NCBI GenBank assembly: GCA_015680685.1
Contig: MNCI01014708.1
Coordinates: 1,703-65,702 of the forward strand
Direction of reading: 5' to 3'
DNA length: 64,000 nucleotides
From: Gnetum montanum
Taxonomy: Eukaryota > Streptophyta > Gnetopsida > Gnetales > Gnetaceae
Position 1 is the stretch's first letter, and every line of letters begins with the position of its first letter. A program made the translations under genes and the position numbers. The notes beneath the pieces are model-generated. The model had not been told where the DNA came from. It searched no databases and saw only the letters and a program-made list of their open reading frames with translations. Below, one piece after another: positions 31,714 to 43,290 of this stretch.

Positions 31714-31995
31714 AAGATGTCTCTCTAGCAGACAGTGGATTCAGCAAGACATCTACTCTTTAGACAAGATGTCTCCTCTAGAGACAAGATGTCTCTTCAA
31801 CATGTAAGATGTCTTTCCAAAGACATATCCTCTTTGGATAAGACATCTTCTTCCCTAGCCAAGACATCTCCCAACCATTTAAGATGTCTACTCTCAATAG
31901 ACAAATCTCAAGTAAAATATCTTCTAGGCATGTGGGATATCTCCTATGCATACCCAACTCTTAGGCAAGACATCTACAAAATTCAAAGACATCTT
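31714..31995. repeat. Cluster of AGACATCT/AGATGTCT inverted words
   Basis: Ten exact 8-mers within 282 bp, five in each orientation, plus several near-matches (AAATGTCT, AGACATAT, GGATATCT). They precede a TATAAATA box by about 130 bp. The arrangement resembles U3 repeats of copia LTRs; the copia 3' LTR at 16270-16375 has related GTAGACGTCTA and AGTAGACATCT words. Confidence 0.85.
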
Positions 31996-32124
31996 CCAAG
32001 CTATTCAAAATCTTCATTCTTCTACTTGTATTGATGAAAAGGGATTCATAAGAGGTGTTCCTATACCAATACATCCCTAATATTGTTATCCTAGTGTCAT
32101 TAAACCACTTCTGTTTTAAGTCCA

Positions 32125-32137
32125 AAAACTATAAATA
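32125..32137 (+). promoter_or_regulatory. TATA box downstream of the palindrome cluster
   Basis: ACTATAAATACTT on the plus strand, about 130 bp after the AGACATCT cluster; a plausible LTR promoter. The LTR ends are not identified. Confidence 0.4.
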
Positions 32138-32990
32138 CTTAAGAAGAAAAGCACAAAAAAAAAAAATTTATTTATGTGAAAATCCCCTACTCCTTTCTTA
32201 GGTAAGTATTCAATTTATTTTTGTTTTATGTTTTGAGTCATTGCTTTCTTGTGCAACAAGACTTTGTTAAACTATTGTTGTGCTTTTGCAACCCACAATC
32301 ATTTGGTTAATGTAGAATCAAATGTTTGCATGATGAATAAAGCTTAGTTTAATTTTTTATCAAATCTTGATGATAATATTTAATTAATAAATTTCCTTAT
32401 TAGATTTAGAAATTATAATTAAATTAATTCTCTTGCATAGACTACTGTATTTGTGTAAAGCTTACAATGATTTGACCTTGCCTAAGGAGGTGGTACCTTT
32501 CTAAAATGATGTTAGGCCATCAAGTGTATAAATGAGTATATTTTATCACTTTTATCTATATGTGTCACATATATCACGTAAGGGATTATGACATGGTCTG
32601 TATGTGTGTGTAATTTGTGTGTTTCATCAATTCAAAAAGGGATTGTAATATGAAGGTATGGTCATCTCTCTTTTATTTGTGAATGTTACACATGTCTTGC
32701 ATGCTATTGCAATGAGATTTAATTATTGTTTTACTTTTTATATTTATAAAATACATAAAGATTATAAAAATGTCATTTCTCTACCATGGTAACACAAATT
32801 CCTTTACTTATAGTATATGCACTATAACATTTTTATTTATTAAATTCAATAACATACATATATAAATTTTGTAATTCAAGTTCCTCTCATATTCAAGGTT
32901 TATGATTGATTCACCATATATATTGTTGATATATGTTTTTTGGTCTTAGCTAAGAGGGTACCTATTAGGAAAGTACACACATACACACTT
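32138..32990. other. Noncoding, probable R-U5-like LTR sequence
   Basis: AT-rich sequence with no coding frame. It follows a TATA box but no primer site or element body is recognised. Confidence 0.3.
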
Positions 32991-33831
32991 ATGCCAACCA
33001 AAGGGTACTAGAAATATAACTAATCTAATCTAAGCATTACAACATAAAAAAGTACATAAATCTCAAAATGCTAGAAATTAATAAAACTCTAATTTAAACA
33101 CATAGCTAAGCATTAATCTTATCTTCACTAACACTTGTATCATTTAAGAGTTAAAAACAAAGAAAAAGTCAATCAATAAGGCTAAGTAGTAGCAAAAATA
33201 AATTATAAATACTTCTTAAGTAGTTCTAGAATAGATATCAAGATGCTAAATAGTCATGCACAAGAGGGATTATATCTCACCAAATGTTAGCATTCAAACA
33301 TAAAGTAATGCATGCAACGAATAACATAAATAGATAGATCAAAACAAGATTTCAACATCACACAACACAAATGTATTTGGGAGACTAGCACCTTCTTTTA
33401 GTTTTGAATGTGCTTAGTTAGATGAGTACTTTATGTGCACATTAATATTTACAAAAAGTCAAAATCAAAAGTGTTACTATAGAACTTAATTAAAATTCTA
33501 ATAACAGACGTCATGAATATGTGCTTCTTCTTAATTCCATTTATGAATTTCTATAATCCACCAAGATGTACTCCTACATGGAAAAGAGACCACAAAAAAT
33601 AAAAGCTTCACTACTACAAATAATAAAGGACTTCATAATTCCTCATGATTTTCTTCAAAACAACTAAACTAACCTTTTGTGATAGTTCTAAGAACAAAGA
33701 AACATACTTATTAGATAAAATAATATATATATTCTTTGGAAAACATAAAACATTAGCAGCTAATATATTCAAAAACAACTAAAAATGTATCATCCTTAGA
33801 CAAAAATCTAAATTGAAATTACAAATCCTAG
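32991..33831 (-). repeat. Probable chromovirus LTR, part left of the solo LTR
   Basis: Noncoding AT-rich DNA continuous with 34696-35222 once the solo LTR is removed. On that view both are the 3' LTR of the minus-strand chromovirus whose Pol ends near 35430. The left end is not determined. Confidence 0.35.
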
Positions 33832-34695
33832 TGATGAGTGGCGAGGTACCCCTACACCCAACCATGCGAATCACAAGCGTTCATGCATGATTTGGTTGAA
33901 TTTTGTAGACTTGAAGTTCTTAAGTACACTAGTTTCAAGGAAGTGAAATCTAATTGAAATGATCATTGTCTTCTTAATTCCACTTGTGAGGTACAAGTAT
34001 ATGGTTAAGTGCAATTGAGTTATGTGATTTTTATCATTTTATATTTTATAAGTTTAATTGCCTAGAAGTAGAATGAAAGGTAGAGTAATTTAAGATCTAA
34101 TTAATCTACTACCTAGCTAGCCTAACACAAGTACCTATTCCCACTCCTCGGACACATCCTAAATGCATGTAGTGCTACTAGGTTACCAAACATTAAGTGT
34201 TTTTGGGTTACCAAGTGCTACACGTATATTCAAAGTGGTTGTGATTGTGTGCATTAACAACTAGAAATTAATTGCTTAATGAAAATACATTAAAGTAAAG
34301 TGTATGAATAATAAGTGCATTAAAGAAAACATTAATTTATTATTAGTGCTGCAAAGATTATCAAAAGGGTTCATCTTTATTCCCATTACACTGCTATGCT
34401 CAAGTACATTAGTGCTCAAATAAAGGTCTGTACACACTCAGACTCCTGCTATAGACACTTAGAAAATATTCTAACTCTGGAGAAAACAAATTGCAAGAGC
34501 TTTGCTATGCTATGAAAAAACTATGAAAAACTATATGAAAATTGTGAGCCCAAGCACTATATTTATAGGTCAACATATACCCCATGATATCAAATATTCG
34601 ACATCGTGTCGTAGGCTTTGACATCAAGTATCTAATATGGAGGCTTTGATATCAGAAATATCTAATATTAGAGCTAGTCAAAACATGATTCATCA
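33832..34695 (-). mobile_element. Solo Athila-like LTR, minus strand, TSD CCTAG
   Basis: Complement of the LTRs at 36058-36908 and 45091-45959. On the plus strand it opens TGATGAGTGG and closes GATTCATCA. CCTAG stands at 33827-33831 and again at 34696-34700. A minus-strand TATAAATATAG box (plus strand CTATATTTATA, about 34547-34566) matches the other copies. No internal region is attached, so it arose by recombination between the two LTRs of a full element. Confidence 0.9.
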
Positions 34696-35222
34696 CCTAG
34701 GATAGTGAATAATATTCACAAATACTAATTATGACATCTTATTCTTAGATGTTAATTGAAACAATCATTCATCATGTGAAATCATTGTATAACATGGAAA
34801 TAATTTGGATTACTCATTAAACTTGCAATGGCAAAGGAATACAGAATTAAAAGAAAAATAAATAATAGAACTTTATTAATGAAATTTATTTGTACATTGT
34901 CAATGGCCTTGGGTTATATTCCTATAACACTTAGAACCTTAGAGGCAATCCAACACTACCACCATAGTTAAACCATTAGAACAAAGTGGTGTTTAGTCTC
35001 TTCTTATCCTACTTTACTTGGCTTTCATCACATACCAATCTAGCTCTCCAACTTCATGCTAATGCAACCTCTAAGCATAACCTTAAATGTCACAGATTAA
35101 ACCCATCCCCAAGGGGTATCATGAATAGTTACAAATCTTCATAATGAGGCACCCCTTCTTTTTTACTATTAATTACATGATTAATATATAATTCCATCCT
35201 TAACAAGGAACGAGATATTACA
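34696..35222 (-). repeat. Chromovirus 3' LTR start (minus strand)
   Basis: On the minus strand the segment begins TGTAATATCTCGTTCC at 35222, preceded by the purine tract TTAAGGGGAATTGAT (35237-35223). Gypsy LTRs of chromovirus type often start TGTAA. This is the left part of the host element of the nest. Confidence 0.6.
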
Positions 35223-36057
35223 ATCAATTCCCCTTAAGTATCCTACTTATCCTCAAGTGCTTATTCTAAATCCATCTATTTAGAAATTATATCCTCGCTA
35301 TGCTCCTCATTTTTGGCTTCATTATTATTTTCATTATTATCTACATAAAAGAAAAACTATACATTACTTTCTTAGTTATTTCAGTTAATGAACATAATTA
35401 TTATTTATTATCATGATGTTCAAAAATTTGAGGATATGTGTTGAGAATAAACTTCCTATTTTTCAAGGTTTGTTAATCCTAGTCTGACCATTAAACAAAT
35501 ACTTCATTGATGATTTTACTATGGAGTTTCTTCATTCTTTGATCCATAATTGCAATTGGTTTAACCTCAAAGTTTGTGATAGTTCTCAAAGACAAAGTAT
35601 TCCATTATAGTACATATGGTATGTTATTCTTATGAAACTTCTAAAGTGAATTCACATGGAATAGTAGATGAATCTTTAAGTTCACCAAAAGATTTAGTTA
35701 GTCAGCTAGTTTTCCAATTCACTCTAAAACTTTAAAAGGTCCATATTTTTTAGGATCTAACTTAGTATATCTTCCTAGCTTAAGGGAACTCCTAGTAGGT
35801 TTAACTCTCAGTAACATTTATTTTTTTATCTACAATTCCTTCTTAAGGTAATGTTGATTCACATATCTCATATACTTATCCTAGGCCACTTCTAAACTTT
35901 CTTTTTTTACTCTAGTAAAAATATTTTTCATGATTTTTATTTTTTCTTTCTTTCATTCTACTCTTAACCTTGGGTATGGCCAAGTTAGTGGTGTTTAGTA
36001 ATTCCATCCATACATAACTTCAAATGGGATTCTATGTATGGATTCCTAATAATTATT
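35223..36057 (-). pseudogene. Host chromovirus Pol C-terminus (integrase tail, chromodomain-like)
   Basis: Minus strand, reading from 36057 down. It resumes the integrase exactly where 45965 leaves it: NNY.ESIHRIPFEVMYGW (normally NNSY..SI...PFE.LYG), then TPLTWPYPRLRVE, LDPKKYGPFKVLE (the GPY/F stretch) and IHLLFHVNSL. It ends with PIAIMDQRMKKL and EVFVQWSD-like sequence that resembles a chromodomain-bearing tail. Many stops. The two halves were separated by the Athila-like element 36058-45959. Confidence 0.8.
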
Positions 36058-36908
36058 TTATGAATCATGTTTTTGCATGCAATGATATCAAATACCCAAT
36101 ATCAAAGCCTTGACATTGGGTATTTGATGTCAGAGCCCAGGATGCAATGTTAGATATCCAATATCATGGGGTATATGCTAGGGTATAAATATAGCATTTG
36201 GGCTCATGATTTGGGATATTTTTTCATAAATTTTTATTATAGAGTAGTGAAGCTCTTGCAGTTTGTTTTTTCTAGAGTTCAAATATTTTTTGAGTGCTCG
36301 TAGTATGAGTCTAAATGTGTATGGATCTTTGTTTGAACACTGATGTACCTTTGCGCAGCAATGTGACAGGAATAAAAAAAACCCTTTTGATAATCCTTAC
36401 AGCACTGAGAATAGATTAATGTTTCCTATAATGCACTTACTTTAATGCATTTAAATTAAGCAATTAATTTCTAGTTGTTAATGAACACAAGCATGACCAC
36501 TTGGAGCATACATATAATGCTTGGTAACCCAGCAATGCTTAAAGTTTGGTAGCCCAACAACACTATATGTGCTTAGGATGTGTCCAGGAAAGTGAGATGG
36601 GTACTTGTGTTAGGCTAGCTAGGCATCAAATGAGTTAGATCTTAAATTAATTTACCTTTCATTCTTGTCGTAGGTGACTAAACTTATAAAACATAAAATG
36701 AGAAATCATGTACCTCAATTACACTTAAATCATATCCTTGAGCTTTACATGTGTATTTGGGAAGACAATGAACATTCTCAACACCCATTTCACTTTCTAG
36801 AGAAACTAGTGCACTGGAGAACTATAGGTTCATGGAATTCAACCAAATCACATGTGAATAGCTTAGTGATTTGTATGATTGGGAGTAGGGGTACCTCGTC
36901 AATCATCA
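36058..36908 (+). repeat. 5' LTR of Athila-like element 1
   Basis: Starts TTATGAATCATG (canonical TG decayed to TT; the solo LTR keeps TGATGAATCATG) and ends CAATCATCA. U3 has inverted words around ATACCCAATATC and GACATTGGGTATTTG. A TATA box follows at about 36183. Confidence 0.88.
36181..36192 (+). promoter_or_regulatory. TATA box of the 5' LTR
   Basis: GGTATAAATATA, kept in the 3' LTR (CATATAAATATA near 45214), in element 2 (CTATAAATACAT near 57631) and in the solo LTR. Confidence 0.7.
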
Positions 36909-36909
36909 T

Positions 36910-36929
36910 TGGTGTCGTTGTTGGGGACC
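36910..36929 (+). other. Primer-binding site, tRNA-Asp type
   Basis: TGGTGTCGTTGTTGGGGACC, one base after the LTR. It equals the Athila-type TGGCGCCGTTGCCGGGGA site except for C-to-T changes. Confidence 0.8.
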
Positions 36930-37068
36930 TTTTGGTTGTTTCATTTGCTATCTAAGATTTAGTGGAAATCATTCAAAATCATTTAAATGGACCTTATAAT
37001 CATATCATATTTTACAATTACTACAAAAAAATTTAAAAGCACATTATGTTTTTATTATCTAATTGAAA

Positions 37069-38950
37069 ATGTCTTCTTCTCACAGAAGTGATTCTCTGCC
37101 TAATTCTAATGAAGTGCATCAACTGGTGCCTCAACAATAGCAAGTGGTATATGCTCATCCTAATGAGTATGTACCCAATTTCACCTTCATCCTACATCAG
37201 GATGAATAGTTGTGGTGGCGTGACATGGAGGGCAACATTGTGTTGTTGCTTGATCAATATATTCCTACAATGCTCCAACAAATGCTTATATGATGGGGTT
37301 TCTAGCAATGTCATGCTGAGTATGTTGAGCAAGATACTGATGCCAGGTATTATCATCCCACTAAGGCACAATGTCTATAGGATTGAAAGCTAGAACAACA
37401 CCATGAATTTGCAAAAGAAAAAGGATTTAATGATTCCTCATTCCTGTTGTACCAAAAATATGGTGGGGAACCCTTCTCTAGGGATTTTCCATTCAGTGAA
37501 ATCCCTCTCTTTGACTTCAGTGAAGAAGGTCAAATTTAGAACCTATGGTCCACAATTCACAATCCTAGTTTTGGTAAGAATGGATCCAATAATAAAGAAG
37601 GATCCAATGAGGCAAACCAAGGTAGGAGTGCAGACAAGAAACAAGATCATGATCATGGCTGCGATCACGTTGAAGAGGTGGTAGTAGGCACCATGATGGT
37701 GCTAGTCCTCCTTCCTCTTCATCTTCATTGTCATCTTCTTCTTCTTTTATCTCTAATTAAAACCAAAAGAGGCAAGACCATGATGGAGGTGAAAAAAATG
37801 ATTGACAAGACCGAAATGATCAAAGGGACCATCAGGAAAGGCAAGATCAAGGATGTAGACATTCAAGAGAGGCACATCACCATGAATGAAGGGGTACTAG
37901 AGGGCATCATAGGCACCATGATCATGGCCTCGATGAGCCTTTTCTTACTACCAAAAGTATGCTCAATATTGCATGGGAAATATGAATTCCAACAAGGCAT
38001 GTGAAGGATAGTCAAATCAAAAGGCTAAATATGAACAATATTCCTCAATTCAAAGCAAGATGTAACTCTTATCCACAAAACCATCTCCAAGCTTTTCAAG
38101 ATGCATGTGCCTTGCAAAACATAGAGAATGAGTGGAAAAAACTTAAGTTGTTCCCAAGGACACTCATCAAAGAAGCAGAGAACTAGTACAGATCTTTAGA
38201 GCCAGAATTTATCAGACGATAGAGTACCATGCTTGAATTGTTTAATGATAAATATCAAACATAATCCAGAGTTTCTAACTTGAGAAGGTAAATCCAAGGA
38301 TGAAAAAAAAGAACACAAAAACCCTTAGATGCCACCATTATTCGATACTATTCCTTAATGCATAAATGTCTTGGCAATGGTTATTCTCAATTAATTCAAC
38401 TTTCCCACATTGTAGATAGGCTTCAATCAAAAATGAAAAGAACCCTTGGTTTCTATGCCCAAGGGTGACTATCAGAATTAAGTATCTATCAGATACAAAG
38501 ACTAATCGAGCAGGTAGCTAAAGAGAAGGGTAAATTAAGAAAAAGAGAAAGTGTAGAAGAATATAATTGTAATCCTTCCATTTGCAAGAGGGAGGTTTGA
38601 TTCTATGATAGTGAGGAAGAATCCACACCTGATGGGGTGGTGAATAAGAAAACCTTACCACTCCAAAAATTTTAATTTGAAATTACAACTAAGGTTGATC
38701 AGTTGTGGGACTCAATGGATAGCAGATTTCAAGCTATCCTAAAAATTATTGAAGAGTCCAAAGAACAAGCTAGTGATCGTGAGCAAAGGAGGTGTAAGGA
38801 AGTTGAATGTGCCTATCAAAAAGGTAAGGGCAAGATTGCTATAATAGAAGAAGTCGTGGAAAGTAAATCAGATGATAATGGTGGATGTGACATCTGCCAA
38901 TATGTACATCCTAAGGGATGTTTCCCCATAGTATCACATTTATAAGAGTT
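37069..38950 (+). pseudogene. Athila-like gag, element 1
   Basis: The frame from the ATG at 37069 reads MSSSHRSDSLPNSNEV and then PNEYVPNFTFILHQDE, shared with element 2 (PNEFVPNFTFILHQDE). After shifted, stop-rich sequence comes the Gag core: FPRTLIKEAEN and LQAFQDACALQN (38050-38186), with R.KIQ-like and Y.LMHKCLG-like pieces to about 38470. The zinc knuckle near 38889 reads CDICQYVHPKGCFP, with Phe where the last Cys ligand is Cys in element 2. Acidic and Lys-rich linkers surround it. Confidence 0.75.
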
Positions 38951-39560
38951 TTGGATGTACACTTTGAATCCACAACTAATACAGAGGCAAACATCCAAAA
39001 GATTACCTTATCCTCAAGGTAATTTTAGGCAGTTCCACCAGCAACAGCAATATTCTCCCAATGGAACACCACCACAACCATATGAGTAGTATCAATAGTG
39101 GTAGCAACCACAATCATAGGTGTTAACACCACCAAGGCAACAATACCCTTATAGACAACCTGATCCATATGGGTACTACATTCAAAAACCCCTATCTCCA
39201 TGTGACTCCTCTAGTCACATTTCTACTTTCTAATCTCACTACCACCCTTCTAATTATTATCAAACTCATTCTCCACATGAAAGAAGTGATGCCATCTGTT
39301 ATCCTTATCATCCTCCTATCCCTACACATGTTCCTCCTCTAGTCACATAGGTACCACCTACTCCACCTATGTAGGGTGAACTACTAGCTTAACCACAACA
39401 ACCCAACACTACTAGGGCTATTAATCTACAACCAGTTCATCAACCAGGTGGGTCAAATACTCAATCAAGGAAAAGATCTTTCTTTTGACCCTATAGGCCA
39501 CCTGCAGTTGACAATCCTATCCCTCCATCTTCCTCTGTATCATATTCTTTCGAGTTCCAT
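38951..39560 (+). other. Gag-protease linker, Pro/Gln-rich
   Basis: Broken frames rich in Pro, Gln and Tyr (repeated CCACAACCA-type words) join the knuckle and protease. The corresponding linker in element 2 lies at 60390-61010. Confidence 0.5.
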
Positions 39561-40090
39561 TCAAACCAAAATCCACCTAGGATCCATACTATGATGCTTA
39601 CTCACATCATATCTGATTGGATCCATGCTGAAAACCTTCCTAGGAAACTAGCTAATCCTAGAAGTCCTCTCATCTATTTGCAGATTGCTAGGAATGAACC
39701 ATGCAAAGCTCTTCTTAGCTTAGGTTCTAGTGTCAATTTAATTTCTTATGAGATGTACATTGCATGGAACTTGCCTCCTTTCAAGAAGAACAATATCAAA
39801 TTAGAATTGGTAGACTAGTCTATCACTATTCATTGAGATTGGTGGAAGACATTGTGATCACTATCTATGAGTGGTCTTATCCTATCGATTTCGTAGTGAT
39901 CAAGGTGGAGAACTAAAAAGGGGATTCTCAATCATCATGGAAAGGACATGGCTTATCACCATTGATGTAAGAATGGGTATTATAGATCTTTCCTTGGAAA
40001 TATCCAAAGCAAATGCATTCAAAAAGATTGAGAAGAAGCAAGTTCCATGCATCACATATAACGATACAAGGTGTAATTATTTGTAGAAAC
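39561..40090 (+). pseudogene. Athila-like retropepsin, element 1
   Basis: SPLIYLQIARNEPCKALLSL carries the strand before the active site; the triad itself is SLGSSVNLIS, where the family has DSGS.VN: the catalytic Asp is Ser and Ser is Leu. YEMYIAWNLPPFKK and KLELVD follow. A stop at 39818 and a frameshift break it. Comparison with 61020-61440 shows both copies have lost the catalytic Asp differently. Confidence 0.8.
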
Positions 40091-40609
40091 TCTAGGCTAT
40101 GAAACAAGCATATATCTCTACATGTAAGCAATGTGCACCAAAAGTAGAAATTCAAAGGTGTCTGTATGCAGTAGCCACAAAACAAGAGGACACCTAGTGG
40201 TTGACCACTAATTCTAAGAGTAGCACATTTTGCATGGAACCAACTAAGAGCCTGACATGTGTATATGTCATAGACATGGATGAACTAGAGCAAGTTCATC
40301 ACTAACTCTCTGATGATGCAAATGATGATAATTATTGGGAAGAGTTGGAAATTCCTAAAAATTTTAAGTAAGAGCCTCTTGAACTAAAAACACTATTGAA
40401 TGGAATGGAATATGTGTTTTTAAAAAATAGAAAGTCAGTCATAATCAATGCAAATATTACTCTAAAGTAGAAAAATATGTTATTGAATGTGGTTGAAAAA
40501 TGGTCAACTGCTTTTGCTTGGTCATATCTTGAACTCACAAGGATTGATCCTAGGATATGCCAACATCATATCTACACTGATCTAGCCATGAAGACAAAAA
40601 GATAGACAT

Positions 40610-41130
40610 AAAGGAAATTAAACCCCAAAATAAAGTAGATCATCAAAGAGGAAATCAAACAACTCCTCAAGACAGGGTTCATTTATCCCATTGCGAATAG
40701 TGAGTGGGTTAGTCCACTCGTAATTGTGCTAAAGAAAGGAGGCAAGTGATGGGTCTACATAAATATTTGGCTAGTGAATATGAAAATATTCAAGGATCAT
40801 TTCCATTGCTATTTGTTGATTAGGTTTTAGACACAATATTTGGGCATTCCTAGTACAATTTTCTAGATGGTTATAGTGGCTATAACTAAATTCAATTTGC
40901 ACTAGAGGACCAATTAAAGACAACATTCATGAGTCCTTGGGGGATTTTTGCATATCGTAAGATGTCATTTTCTTTATGCAATGCTCCTATTATATTCCAA
41001 CACTTAGTTTTGAGCATTTTTCAACAAAAAATTAGAAGTGGTATGGAAGTCTTCATGGATGACTTTTCCACTTATGAAGCTACATTTGTGCAAGCCCTAG
41101 ACCACCTTAAGCAAGTGCTAAAATGATGTG
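40610..41130 (+). pseudogene. Athila-like reverse transcriptase, element 1
   Basis: KTGFIYPIANSEWVSPLVIV is the usual RT entry of Athila/Tat elements (G.IYPI.DS.WVSP). The middle (FKDH-HC, DGYSGYN region) is frameshifted. The frame 40929-41126 contains SPWGIFAYRKMSFSLCNAP and the catalytic box VFMDDFSTY, with both Asp present. Then ALDHLKQVLK. Not functional because of stops and shifts at 40749, 40830 and elsewhere. Confidence 0.88.
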
Positions 41131-41269
41131 TTGAAACCAACTTATAGCTCAATTGGTAAAAAATTCACCTAATGGTCCAGCAAGGCATTTTATTAGGGCA
41201 TAGAATATCACAAGCAGGAATTGAGGTAGACCTTAAGAAAATAAGGGTCATCCAGGGAAGAACCTACCA

Positions 41270-41870
41270 ATTAGAAATTATCAAAGATGTTCAATCATTC
41301 CTTGGACATACTAGCTACTATCAATGATTCATAGAAAATTTTTCTAAGATCGCAAAGTCATTGATGAAGCTGAGAAAGAAAGATGCTCCATTTTTCTAGA
41401 CCACAAAATGTGAAAAAGCATTCCAACAGCTGAAAGAGAAACTTGTAGAAACTCCAATCCTACAAGCACCTGACTAGTCCAAACCATTTCATGTCATGAT
41501 GGTTGCATCGAATTAGCCATGCTTACATAGATGGATGACAAGAAATGTCCATACTACATCCACTATGCTAGCCAAAACATTGTGGGTGCATAACTAAACT
41601 ACACAACTACAGAAAAAGAATTGATGGCAGTGGTGTTTTCTCTAAAGAATTTCAAGTATTATGTGCTTGGATACAAGGTGTTTGTGCACATGGACCATAG
41701 TGCCATCCACTTCTTGATGAATAAGCCAACGGTGAGCCCCTGTGTCATATTGTGGTTGGTGATCTTATAGAAATTTGATCTTACAATGGTAGATCAAAAG
41801 GATACTAAGAATGTGGTCACTAATCACTTGTCTTGGTTGCGATGGGATAACAAAGAGGAAGAAAACTCAC
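41270..41870 (+). pseudogene. Athila-like RNase H, element 1
   Basis: Degraded frames with HSFLGH-like and FSKIAKSLMKL-like connection sequence, then KKCPYYIHYAS, NYTTTEKELMAVVFSLKNFK and the downstream YVLGYKVFVHMDHSAIHFL, all classic RNase H stretches (NY..TEKELLAVV.A..KFR). Ends with TMVDQKDTKNVVTNHLSWL. Confidence 0.85.
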
Positions 41871-42019
41871 TATCTGATATGTTTCTTGATGAACTTCTCT
41901 TTGTTTGGGCTATAACTGAACAATTGCCTAATGAGCCTAAATGGTATGATGGCATTCTTACCTATCTTCTCACCCAAGAAATGCCATCAGGGTTAGACCA
42001 TCAAAAGAAATAGTAGCTT

Positions 42020-43290
42020 CTTCACCAAGTAAAACACTTCATGAAGATCAATGGGCACCTTTACAAGGTGTGTACCAATGGCCTAGTTCATTGGTGTGTC
42101 ATTAATGTTGATCAACTACATGTTATCCAAGACATTCATGAAGGTCCTTGTGGAGGACACTATGCTATGAGATGCATGACCTTTAAAATCCTGATGGAAG
42201 GGTACTATTGGCCAACAATCTTTAGGGATGCTCACTATTACATCTGCTCTTATGAATGATGCCAACAAGATGATGGAATAACTACTCGAATGGACCTCAG
42301 CAATGGATTCAACCACTAGAACCCTTCAACATCTGGGGCATTGATTTCATGCATCCCATCATGCCCATGTCAAATGGAAAGACTTACATCATAGTCACTA
42401 TTAACTACTATATTAAATGGGTAGAAGTAGCAAATGTCATTGATTTTACATCTTCTACTATTGCGTGGTTTGTACAATGAAATGTTGTAAATAGTTTTGG
42501 TATGCCACGTGCATTAATTTCTAATAATGGAACTTACTTTATAGGCACTACTTCTCGGAAGCTCATGCAACGCTTAGGGGTTGAACATAAACTCACAACA
42601 TCCTACCACCCCCAAGCCAATGGTCAAGCTGAGGTTATCAATAGGAAAATCACAAGGATTATAATAAGAGTTGTTAGCAAATATAGGAAATACTGAAGCA
42701 TAAAACTCAATTATGCCCTTTGGGCCTACCACTCAACATGGAAACTTCCTAAAGGCTATTATCCCTATGAGCTTATGTACAAAAAATTACCAACACTTCC
42801 TATTCAATCCGAGCTCTGTACAGTTTCAATAGCTTGTGACCTTGACCTTGACTTGAGTTTAGCACAAAAATAAATACTAATGAATCTCAACCTACTAGAT
42901 GAAAATCAATTAGTGGCCCTATCATCTAATAAGTTGCACAAGGCCTACAACAAAAAGAAACATGATCTTATAATCAGAAAAGCCAAATTTCAATCGAGAG
43001 ATAAGGTTCTCTACTAGAACCCCATACACATACCTCAACAAACTAAGTTCCAAAAATTATGGGAAGGACCTTACATCATTTATGAAACTTTTCCCTTTGG
43101 ACCATGATGATCTACAAACTTGTGAGCCTAGACAAAAAATAGTTGGTCAACATCCACAAATCAAACCTTTCCATCAGCATAAGCTAGCTAATACAACAAA
43201 TGCCTCATCAGATGGACAACCATGCTCCATATTTTGGATCTCCTCCTTTCAACTTAGTTGTGGGGGAGATGGCCATCCATGCTAACCATA
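42020..43290 (+). pseudogene. Athila-like integrase, element 1
   Basis: Zinc domain: IHEGPCGGHYAMRCMTFKIL, then GYYWPTIFRDAHYYIC with the Cys pair. Core: WGIDFMHPIMPMSNGKTYII has the first catalytic Asp, PRALISNNGTYF has Asn in place of the second Asp, and YHPQANGQAEVINRKI has the catalytic Glu. The tail HKAYNKKKHDLI and KLWEGPYIIYE is the GPY/F-type end. Stops at about 42479 and 42696 and a late frameshift. Confidence 0.88.

Noticed and set aside
31735-32034. 99-codon plus-strand frame over the AGACATCT cluster
   Set aside because: The peptide is a translation of the repeated palindromes; openness results from repetition.
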